Assembly (NCBI GenBank): GCA_027624995.1
Contig: JAQBTI010000111.1
Location: 1-7,480, forward strand
Reading direction: 5' to 3'
Origin: Chloroflexota bacterium
GTDB taxonomy: Bacteria; Chloroflexota; Dehalococcoidia; Lucifugimonadales; CATQGZ01
DNA length: 7,480 nucleotides
Below the pieces are notes generated by a model, which saw nothing but the letters and a program-made list of their open reading frames with translations, was not told where the DNA came from and made no database searches. Positions 1 through 5,631 of the stretch are shown here, one piece after another. The translations under genes and the position numbers were made by a program. Each line of letters starts with the position of its first letter. Within the stretch, counting starts at the first letter, position 1.

Positions 1-736
1 CTACCTCGAGGAAGTAAAGTTTGAACGTGCCGGAGGGACCCAGATCGGTCGCTATATCGCGGAAGAAGCCGGTTCGGGCAGGCGTCAGGAATTCGGCTTT
101 CTCAACGCTGCTGGCCCTCATCAAGCGAAAGAAATCAGTCATACAGCCGTCGTGAAGCTCGGGACTCTCACACCTCGACTGGACCGCAGCGTCCGCCGCA
201 TCCAGCCGACGGAGCTTCCTTCGAAGCTCGTGGCGGTCCTTCTTGGGGAGCCCCTCCAGGTAGTCATTCCAAGTTTCCGGCAGCGGAGCCACAGGAGCGA
301 CATCTTCCTGTTCTATTTCCACCGCCAAGCCCATCCTCTCTATGATCGCCGGCAGCAGGCTTAGAGTGGGAGAGCCCTGCGGCACGGACCGGAGATCAAG
401 AGAATCCCACTGCATGCTCATCAGGTCTTCGCAGAGTGACTGGTAGAATTGGGTCTCATTTCCTCTGGGGACAATGAAATCGTGGTAGTCAAACAGGTCG
501 GTGTCACCAATGAACGTCAAGATGCCATTGCGGCGCATCAGCGGAGCGATGCCGAGGGTGACTCCGTCATCACGTACCGACAGAATAAGTTGTTCCGAGT
601 CGGCCCTAAAATTCCTCCACCAGATTCGCTGCCACGCCGGGGTCAGGAAGACCGTGTTGGTCCAGCAGAGAGCCAGCAGTCTCTCCCACTCTTCGGCGGT
701 CTCCTCGAAGCCATCAACTACGACCTTGGACGACAC
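1..736 (-). CDS. GNAT-superfamily acetyltransferase, CelD/BcsL (FemAB-like) type, C-terminus beyond window
   Basis: This open frame of 245 codons continues past base 1, so the C-terminus is missing. The protein belongs to the Acetyltransf_6 / CelD-BcsL group, acyl-CoA N-acyltransferase-fold enzymes often linked to envelope polysaccharide modification; the substrate cannot be told here. Visible family marks are TPAWQRIWWRNF near residues 32-43, the LGIAPLMRR strand near 61-69, DLFDYHDFIVP near 80-90, and the basic helix W-NDYLEGLPKKDRHELRRK near 156-174, typical of this family. The chosen start is GTG at 736-734, one base after the folE stop, with GAGG just upstream inside the end of folE; an in-frame GTG lies further upstream within folE. 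The arrangement implies co-transcription and translational coupling with folE, but no functional link is evident. The family call is firm, the biological role unknown. Confidence 0.85.
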   Translation of the reverse strand, partial: MSSKVVVDGFEETAEEWERLLALCWTNTVFLTPAWQRIWWRNFRADSEQLILSVRDDGVTLGIAPLMRRNGILTFIGDTDLFDYHDFIVPRGNETQFYQSLCEDLMSMQWDSLDLRSVPQGSPTLSLLPAIIERMGLAVEIEQEDVAPVAPLPETWNDYLEGLPKKDRHELRRKLRRLDAADAAVQSRCESPELHDGCMTDFFRLMRASSVEKAEFLTPARTGFFRDIATDLGPSGTFKLYFLEV

Positions 737-737
737 C

Positions 738-1304
738 CTAACCTCGGTCCAGCGCGGCCAATAGCTCTTCCCGGGTTGTCGCACCTGCGGAGAAGTCGCC
801 GCGCGTGGCGTAGGTCACGATTCGGCTCCCCGGCTTTTTGACCCCTCTGAGCGCCATGCACATATGCTCCGCGTCAATAACTACGCCCGCGCCGTCGGGA
901 GCGATAGCGTCCTGGATGGCTTCAACGAGATGGCTGGTCAGCCTCTCCTGAATTTGGGGTCGCCGGGCCAGAATGTCGAGCGCACGCGCGAGCTTGCTGG
1001 CTCCAACTACCCGTCCATTCGGAACATATCCGATGTGGGCCTGGCCGACCATGGGTAGGAGATGGTGTTCGCAAATGGAAAAGAACGGGATGTCTCTGAG
1101 AATCACCAGGTCGTGGATTCCCTCATTGAATCCGGTTGCCAGTACGGCGCGTGGGTCTTCGTCTAGTCCCGAGAAGAAGTCCGCGTACATCCGCGCCACG
1201 CGCCCCGGTGTGTCACGCAGTCCTTCTCGCTGCGGGTCCTCTCCCGTAGCTTCGATAATACTGGCGACGGCCTTTTCGATGCGCTGCTGGTCTATCAAGC
1301 TCAA
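738..1304 (-). CDS. folE: GTP cyclohydrolase I (FolE)
   Basis: FolE converts GTP to 7,8-dihydroneopterin triphosphate, the first step of tetrahydrofolate synthesis, in the cytoplasm as a zinc-dependent decamer. The 188-residue protein has the usual full-length core: GEDPQREGLRDTPGRVA (21-37), SICEHHLLP (76-84), SKLAR (103-107), QERLT (119-123) and the HMCM-RG segment (147-154). The zinc ligands C78, H81 and C149 are all present; the 71-residue spacing between the two cysteines equals that of E. coli C110/C181, so this is the zinc-dependent type I enzyme. The start is TTG at 1304-1302; a stop lies upstream in frame with no ATG or GTG between. Another TTG two codons on is possible. No strong ribosome binding site is seen. 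The TTG overlaps the TGA of a doubtful upstream ORF. The GNAT gene follows one base after the stop. Confidence 0.96.
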   Translation of the reverse strand: MSLIDQQRIEKAVASIIEATGEDPQREGLRDTPGRVARMYADFFSGLDEDPRAVLATGFNEGIHDLVILRDIPFFSICEHHLLPMVGQAHIGYVPNGRVVGASKLARALDILARRPQIQERLTSHLVEAIQDAIAPDGAGVVIDAEHMCMALRGVKKPGSRIVTYATRGDFSAGATTREELLAALDRG

Positions 1305-1729
1305 ATCTCGACCATGGCTCTTCCACCCCGTACAGACTCTGATTGGTTAAGGAATCTTCTGCTCGACGCGGTTTCGATCGCCCGATGCAACGTTCGGATT
1401 CCTGGGCCTTTCCCTGCTATCCAGCAGAGAATCGTCACGTCCTTTAGATTCAGTCCACCAGGTATAGGTTTCAGAAGCCCAGAGCCGCCCTCAAAGTGCC
1501 CTGGCAGAAACCGATTCGGCAGAGCCGGAACCACGGATCCCGAGCCAGCCGAACACGTTAAGGATACCCAACCGATGGCGGTCTCGTCCAACGCGTAGAG
1601 AGGATGCCGCAGACGATCGGACTGAGTACGGGGCAGGTTGAAGTCGCGTTCTCTCACCGAATACAATTGACGCGGGTGGCAGCCCGACCGCTGCGCTCGC
1701 CAAAACTAGACTGTGGAAGAGGTGGTTGA
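1305..1729. other. 425-bp divergent spacer between folE and hpf
   Basis: No recognisable gene lies here. A minus-strand ORF of 121 codons with a TTG start (1666 to 1301) crosses most of the spacer and ends ATTTGA, its TGA overlapping the folE TTG start. Its product matches no family I know. A shift of frame near 1565 would join its N-terminal part (RLRHPLYALDETAIG) to a hydrophobic stretch (ILNVFGWLGIR), so a decayed gene is conceivable. I looked for tRNA arms, RNase P, tmRNA and SRP signatures by eye and saw none. The right end holds the probable hpf promoter and Shine-Dalgarno. No convincing folE promoter was found. Confidence 0.6.
1638..1667 (+). promoter_or_regulatory. Probable sigma-70-type promoter for hpf-glyA
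   Basis: A -35 box TTGAAG (1638-1643) and a -10 box TACAAT (1662-1667) are separated by 18 bases. Transcription would start near 1674, giving a leader of about 55 bases. The hpf Shine-Dalgarno GAGG (1719-1722) lies seven bases before its GTG. This is inferred from consensus match only. Confidence 0.5.
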
Positions 1730-2308
1730 GTGGATGTAAGGACGTTCGCCAAGAACATCGATCTAAACGAGGAAGCGGAGCTTTATATCCAGAAAAAGAT
1801 CGACAGACTGGCGCGACACCTTAAGCCACTGTCGGACGCAAAGCTGGAGGTTACGCGCACTTCGTCCCGTGCTGAAAGCGACCGCGTGGTCGCTCAGATG
1901 ACCCTAACCGCCGGAGGCCGCACGCTTCGAGGGCAGGAATCTGGCACAAATCTCTTCGCTGCGATAGACGCCATCACCGACGTGATGGACCGGCAGATCC
2001 GGCGATACAAGGGTAAGTTTTACAGGAGTTACCAGGGCAGAAAGTTCGCCAGGACCAACGTCCGTCAGAGCGAGCAGGCGCTCGACCTCGAAAATCGAGA
2101 GCAGGACGCTGACCCCCAAGGGCTTGGGAATCTCGTCAGAACAAAACGCTTCCTGATGCAGCCCATGACCATTGAAGAAGCCATCCTCCAGATGGAGATG
2201 CTGAGCCACGACTTCTTCATGTTCTACAACTCCGACGCCAGCGAATACAACGTCGTCTACCGCCGGCACGACGGTGACTACAGCGTCATCGAACCCGATC
2301 TGGCCTAG
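1730..2308 (+). CDS. hpf: Ribosome hibernation promoting factor, long form (HPF/RaiA family)
   Basis: Long HPF binds the decoding region of the 30S subunit and drives dimerisation of idle 70S ribosomes into 100S particles. The 192-residue protein has both expected parts. The N-terminal S30AE/RaiA domain (about 1-105) contains the AELYIQKKIDRLARHL helix and the segment LFAAIDAITDVMDRQIRRYKGK (75-96). After a charged linker (about 106-134) comes the C-terminal dimerisation domain with VRTKRFLMQPMTIEEAILQ, HDFFMFYN and NVVYRRHDGDYSVIEPDL, closely following the family pattern. The start is GTG, supported by AAGAGG seven bases upstream. It is followed after 18 bases by glyA, so the two are probably co-transcribed. 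A link between hibernation factor and one-carbon metabolism is less familiar than the common hpf-secA neighbourhood. Confidence 0.96.
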   Translation: MDVRTFAKNIDLNEEAELYIQKKIDRLARHLKPLSDAKLEVTRTSSRAESDRVVAQMTLTAGGRTLRGQESGTNLFAAIDAITDVMDRQIRRYKGKFYRSYQGRKFARTNVRQSEQALDLENREQDADPQGLGNLVRTKRFLMQPMTIEEAILQMEMLSHDFFMFYNSDASEYNVVYRRHDGDYSVIEPDLA

Positions 2309-2326
2309 TCGATAGGAGTACGACAA

Positions 2327-3568
2327 ATGGACCTTATGCAGCAGGACCCGGAGATTGGCCACGCCATCCAGCGCGAGATCGAGCGTCAACGCCAGAGCAT
2401 CAACCTGATTGCCTCTGAGAACTACGCGAGCAAGGCTGTACTAGAAGCCCAGGGCTCCGTTTTGACCAACAAGTACGCGGAGGGCTATCCGGGCCGTCGG
2501 TACTATGGCGGTTGCGAGTTTATCGATGTAGCGGAGAGCATCGCCATTGAGAGGGCCAAGAAGCTCTTCGGGGTTGAGCACGCGAACGTGCAGCCCCACA
2601 GCGGTGCGCAGGCGAACATGGCTGCCTACTTCGCGGTTCTGAAACCCGGAGACACCGTTATGGGTCTCAGCTTGGACCACGGCGGACACCTCACTCACGG
2701 AAGCCCCGTCAATTTCTCGTCCAAGATTTACAACTTCGTGTCCTACAGCGTCGATCGAGAGTCGGAGCTGATCGACTACGAGGGCCTGGAGAAGCTGGCC
2801 TTGGAACACCGGCCCAAACTGATCGTGACAGGCGCGACGGCCTACCCTCGCGTCTTCGATTTCAAGAGGCTTCGCGAGATCGCCGACTCCGTCGAGGCCA
2901 TACTCATGGCCGACATCGCGCACATCGCGGGCCTTGTCGCCGCGCATCAGCATCCGTCCCCTGTGTCACATGCCCAGATAATTACTTCGACGACACACAA
3001 GACCCTCCGCGGACCTAGAGGAGGGATGATCCTATCAGACGCGCCCCTCGCCAAGGCCGTTGACCGAGCAGTCTTCCCCAACTCTCAGGGCGGACCTCTG
3101 GAGCACATCATCGCAGCTAAGGCCGTGGCATTCGGAGAAGCGATGCAGCCCGAGTTCGTCGACTACCAGAAGTCGATTCGGGCCAACGCGCGGGCCCTGG
3201 CTGACGGGCTCGCAAAAGGCGGATTGCGGCTAGTCTCCGGCGGCACTGACAACCACATGGTACTGGCCGACGTAACTCCCCTTGGTATCAGCGGAAAGCA
3301 GGCTGAAGAAGCACTGGTCCGGTCCAACATAGTTGTAAACCGCAACACGATCCCCTATGACCCCAAGCCTCCGAGGGTCGCGAGCGGGATTCGACTTGGC
3401 ACTCCTGCGGTATCCTCGCGAGGTATGGGTGAACAGGATCTGACCAGGATCGCAGAGATGATAGTAAAGGCGCTCCACAACATCGGCGACGAGTCTGTCG
3501 AGCGCGAGTTGCACGATGAAGCGCTGTCAATTTCGGCCCGCTTCCCCGCCCCGGGCATAGACCTCTAG
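2327..3568 (+). CDS. glyA: Serine hydroxymethyltransferase (GlyA)
   Basis: GlyA is the cytosolic PLP enzyme that converts serine plus tetrahydrofolate into glycine plus 5,10-methylenetetrahydrofolate. At 413 residues it has normal full length. The motifs run in order: INLIASENYAS (25-35), TNKYAEGYPGRRYYGGCE (47-64), VQPHSGAQANMAAY (88-101), the DHGGHLTHG loop (117-125; H121 stacks on PLP), MADIAHIAGL (194-203; D196 and H199), the PLP-lysine motif STTHKTLRGPRGG (221-233) with K225 as Schiff base, and SGIRLGTPA (353-361), where R356 binds the substrate carboxylate. Catalytic residues are complete. A threonine (T171 in GATAYPR) stands where many homologues have serine. The ATG is preceded by GGAG (2315-2318) eight bases away, 18 bases after hpf. 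It needs tetrahydrofolate from the pathway that FolE, encoded divergently nearby, begins. Confidence 0.98.
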   Translation: MDLMQQDPEIGHAIQREIERQRQSINLIASENYASKAVLEAQGSVLTNKYAEGYPGRRYYGGCEFIDVAESIAIERAKKLFGVEHANVQPHSGAQANMAAYFAVLKPGDTVMGLSLDHGGHLTHGSPVNFSSKIYNFVSYSVDRESELIDYEGLEKLALEHRPKLIVTGATAYPRVFDFKRLREIADSVEAILMADIAHIAGLVAAHQHPSPVSHAQIITSTTHKTLRGPRGGMILSDAPLAKAVDRAVFPNSQGGPLEHIIAAKAVAFGEAMQPEFVDYQKSIRANARALADGLAKGGLRLVSGGTDNHMVLADVTPLGISGKQAEEALVRSNIVVNRNTIPYDPKPPRVASGIRLGTPAVSSRGMGEQDLTRIAEMIVKALHNIGDESVERELHDEALSISARFPAPGIDL

Positions 3569-3732
3569 TTAAGGACGCGGGCGTCTGACGGCTCGATCAG
3601 TCGCAAGTTCCAAGCAGGCCAGGGCAAGACCTGTCCTTGACGACCACGGCGGCTTCATATGGAGGGTCGGTCTGGAGGCGGGTTCAGCTTCGACCGGTCA
3701 TCGCGGCATGTTCGGACAGCCGACCGAACCCG
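3569..3732. other. Convergent spacer between glyA and the PAP2 gene
   Basis: Two small inverted repeats are present. GACGC-GG-GCGTC lies at 3574-3585 just after the glyA stop, and TTCGG...CCGAA at 3711-3728 lies just beyond the PAP2 stop on the minus strand. Neither is followed by a T-run, so calling them intrinsic terminators is not justified. No gene is seen. Confidence 0.5.
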
Positions 3733-4647
3733 TTATTGGACCCACATTCCAGTCACTCCATCGTATCTCGAAGCAACGCGGTCAAGGGAGTTCGCTGAAC
3801 CCGGATGGTGCTGGTCAGCAAACGAATGGTTCTGGTTCTGAGCGCCAGTCCCAAAACTTGCCTTTGGCCGGTCCGCCCTAAACAAACGGCGCACGAACCC
3901 AAGACGTCGCGATGGTGGCTCCGTCGAGCCCGTGGATGCTGACGGGTTTGGACCGCGGGGTGTGAGTCTCGTAGCGATGGCCAGCCCGACCAGCGCAACT
4001 GCTCCGCCTCCGATCGCGTCGACAATATAGTGGTTGGCTGTAAGAACGATCGCGACGAACATCATCAGGGGACCCGCTAAACCGATCATGCGCACTGCAC
4101 GGCTGCCGGACTCCCTAATTAGCGAGATACCTATCAGCAGATTCCAACCAAAGTGCAAGCTCGGGAAGGCGGCGAACTGGTTCGTCAGCCAGGCGGGCTG
4201 GAGCACATGGTAGAGATTCGAATATGAAGTGATGGTGTCCGCAAATCCGAAGTCAGTCAGCCGTGGCGGTGCAACAGGATAAAACATGAACAGCACCAAT
4301 CCGATCGCACCTGACGCAAGGATCGCATTTCGGAAAAGGCGGTATCCGTACTCACGGGTCTGGTACAACCAAGCTCCTACGAGGATCATGACAGGCCAGT
4401 GTCCCCATAGGTAAACCCAGTTTGCGAGGTTAGCGTTTAAGCGGTCTGTAATAACCAAGGCCTGCAGGGCAGGCTCGACAAATAGACCGAGCGCCTCTTC
4501 CAGCCTCACAATGGAGTGCGCGTTGGAGAGCGCGGCGTCGAACTGCCCTTCCGTCGCGCCTCGCACCCCAAAGTAGGTGAAATAACCCGCAGCGATTATC
4601 AGGAACTCTCGGATGAGCCGTTTCTGTCTTGTCACTGAGTTGAACAT
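3733..4647 (-). CDS. PAP2-superfamily integral membrane phosphatase/transferase (inositol phosphorylceramide synthase-like PAP2_3)
   Basis: This is a polytopic membrane protein of 304 residues. The phosphatase motifs are present: FYPVAPPR (122-129), AAFPSLHFGW (159-168) with H165, and ANHYIVDAIGGG (204-215) with H206 and D210. This His/His/Asp arrangement is that of PAP2_3 / Aur1-like enzymes, which hydrolyse or transfer lipid phosphate esters on the outer membrane face. Hydrophobic segments lie near 13-28, 74-94, 107-124, 164-178, 186-203 and 212-227. Residues about 229-304 are a hydrophilic Pro/Ser/Gly/Arg-rich tail with no family motif, so the core ends well before the stop. The ATG start gives a sensible N-terminus, but no Shine-Dalgarno is visible. 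The gene stands alone, convergent with glyA. The exact substrate is unknown; a role in membrane lipid remodelling is inferred. Confidence 0.88.
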   Translation of the reverse strand: MFNSVTRQKRLIREFLIIAAGYFTYFGVRGATEGQFDAALSNAHSIVRLEEALGLFVEPALQALVITDRLNANLANWVYLWGHWPVMILVGAWLYQTREYGYRLFRNAILASGAIGLVLFMFYPVAPPRLTDFGFADTITSYSNLYHVLQPAWLTNQFAAFPSLHFGWNLLIGISLIRESGSRAVRMIGLAGPLMMFVAIVLTANHYIVDAIGGGAVALVGLAIATRLTPRGPNPSASTGSTEPPSRRLGFVRRLFRADRPKASFGTGAQNQNHSFADQHHPGSANSLDRVASRYDGVTGMWVQ

Positions 4648-4684
4648 AGTACTGACAAGTATTGGCGGCTAGGTACTTACAAGT
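4648..4684. repeat. Pair of related 13-mers upstream of the PAP2 gene
   Basis: AGTACTGACAAGT (4648-4660) and GGTACTTACAAGT (4672-4684) match at 11 of 13 positions and start 24 bases apart, directly upstream of the PAP2 ATG. The second contains ACTT-AC-AAGT, an inverted repeat. They could be protein-binding sites, but two imperfect copies in AT-rich DNA is weak evidence. Confidence 0.3.
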
Positions 4685-4714
4685 GGATGGAACGTTTGGA
4701 CTTCCTGGCCAACT

Positions 4715-4744
4715 ATTCTATCAACGTACATCATTACACTACAA
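4715..4744 (-). promoter_or_regulatory. Possible promoter for the PAP2 gene
   Basis: On the minus strand TTGTAG (4744-4739) and TAGAAT (4720-4715) are 18 bases apart, placing a start near 4708 and a leader of about 60 bases before the ATG. The -10 box is good but the -35 box matches only its first three bases. Confidence 0.3.
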
Positions 4745-4765
4745 GTCGTTCATGAATGCTACCAC

Positions 4766-4819
4766 CGTAGATGCCATCTTACCCAATCTATTCGTAGATG
4801 CCATCTTACCCAATCTATT
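4766..4819. repeat. Perfect 27-bp tandem direct repeat, two copies
   Basis: A unit beginning CGTAGATGCCATC and ending CCAATCTATT occurs at 4766-4792 and again immediately at 4793-4819 without a mismatch. The length is a multiple of three. It lies between the PAP2 gene and rnc, outside any supported gene. The perfect identity suggests a recent slippage duplication. Confidence 0.9.
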
Positions 4820-4902
4820 TAAGGCCATGGCCCTATTGTGCATTGTGATGAGTGATCCTGCTCATTCGGTTCAAGCGCGTCGTCCGGAAATCTCTTCGGG
4901 AC

Positions 4903-5622
4903 CTAGCCGGTGAGTATCTTGAGAGCATCGCGTGCCGCGGCCTGCTCGGCCTCGGTCTTCCGGCGGCCGATCCCGCGGCCTGCTAGCTCACCGGAGACCA
5001 GGACCTCGATCGCGAACACTCGCGCGTGGTCTGCACCTGTAACCGCAGTCAGCCGGTAGACCGGTAAGGTCCCGTCTCGGCTCTGCACTAGCTCCTGGAG
5101 AATCGACTTGGGGTTGGACTGGAAGTCTGGCGAGACCGAAGACTCGAACTCATCGGCCATCGCGTCGAGGACGAACCCCTGTGCCATACCGTATCCGCGG
5201 TCCTCAAATACAGCTCCGACGACCGCCTCGAACGCGTCTGCAAGATTCGACTCCCGTGCACGGCCACCGCTCTCCGCTTCGCCTATTCCCAGGAGCAGCA
5301 GATTGCCGAGGTCGAGCGACCGAGCAACCCGCGCGAGCGTCGAGCCCTTTACCAGTGCGGCCCTAAGCGGCGTCAGCTCACCTTCGGGGCTCCCGGGATG
5401 ACGCTCGAAGAGCTCTGAGGCGACCGCCAACCCAATCATGGCATCGCCTAGGAACTCAAGACGCTGGTTGGACTCCACAACATCGTCAGGGTTCTCGTTG
5501 ATGTAGGAGGCGTGAACAAGTGCTTGTCGCAGCAGGCCGGGGTTCACGAAGGTCACACCGAAGCGATGTTCTAGTTCGTACCTTAGGGGGCCCAGTCTTC
5601 CGGGCGGCGGCGTGCCCGACAC
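4903..5622 (-). CDS. rnc: Ribonuclease III
   Basis: RNase III cleaves double-stranded RNA with Mg2+, processes rRNA precursors and degrades structured mRNAs as a cytoplasmic homodimer. The 239-residue protein has the usual length and order. The endonuclease domain (about 14-160) contains QALVHASY (33-40) and the signature NQRLEFLGDA (52-61); the DAFEAVVGAVFED motif lies at 129-141. Catalytic E56, D60, D129 and E132 are all present. The first position of the signature pair is Q53 rather than the commonest glutamate. The double-stranded RNA-binding domain spans about 170-238, starting PKSILQELVQ and ending with the EAEQAAARDAL helix. The start is GTG, preceded by GGTGAG; this binding site lies in the nine bases after, and the end of, the DsbA-like gene, so the two are co-transcribed and probably translationally linked. 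Confidence 0.96.
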   Translation of the reverse strand: MSGTPPPGRLGPLRYELEHRFGVTFVNPGLLRQALVHASYINENPDDVVESNQRLEFLGDAMIGLAVASELFERHPGSPEGELTPLRAALVKGSTLARVARSLDLGNLLLLGIGEAESGGRARESNLADAFEAVVGAVFEDRGYGMAQGFVLDAMADEFESSVSPDFQSNPKSILQELVQSRDGTLPVYRLTAVTGADHARVFAIEVLVSGELAGRGIGRRKTEAEQAAARDALKILTG

Positions 5623-5631
5623 CTATCTCAC

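Larger units (their letters stand above)
4648..4902. other. AT-rich spacer between the PAP2 gene and rnc
   Basis: This spacer is richer in A+T than its flanks. It holds the PAP2 upstream region, two related 13-mers, and a perfect 27-bp tandem duplication. A plus-strand ORF of 83 codons from a TTG (4662-4913) crosses it; it has no ribosome binding site and resembles no known protein, so I do not call it. GGCCATGGCC at 4823-4832 is a perfect 10-bp palindrome. ATGAG/CTCAT arms flank 8 bases near 4848-4865 beyond the rnc stop, without a T-run. Confidence 0.5.

Noticed and set aside
449..841. Plus-strand ORF of 130 codons (and the overlapping 501-764)
   Set aside because: It is a shadow of the GNAT gene and folE on the minus strand, with no protein-like motifs.
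1305..1729. A structural RNA gene or riboswitch in the folE-hpf spacer
   Set aside because: No tRNA T-loop or CCA-type acceptor, RNase P, tmRNA or SRP core was found by eye. A covariance-model search would settle it.
1904..2953. Long minus-strand ORFs opposite hpf and glyA (1904-2389, 2441-2953)
   Set aside because: They are antisense shadows of two firmly identified genes, a result of codon bias in moderately GC-rich DNA.
3574..3585. GACGC-GG-GCGTC as a rho-independent terminator for glyA
   Set aside because: The loop would be only two bases and no T-run follows.
4662..4913. Plus-strand ORF of 83 codons containing the 27-bp repeat
   Set aside because: It has a TTG start, no ribosome binding site and no recognisable family, and it overlaps the end of rnc. 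The repeat alone accounts for its odd peptide.
4953..5622. RNase III signature with Q53 instead of E as a sign of inactivity
   Set aside because: The four metal-binding residues E56, D60, D129 and E132 are intact, and NQRLEFLGD is an acceptable variant of the signature.
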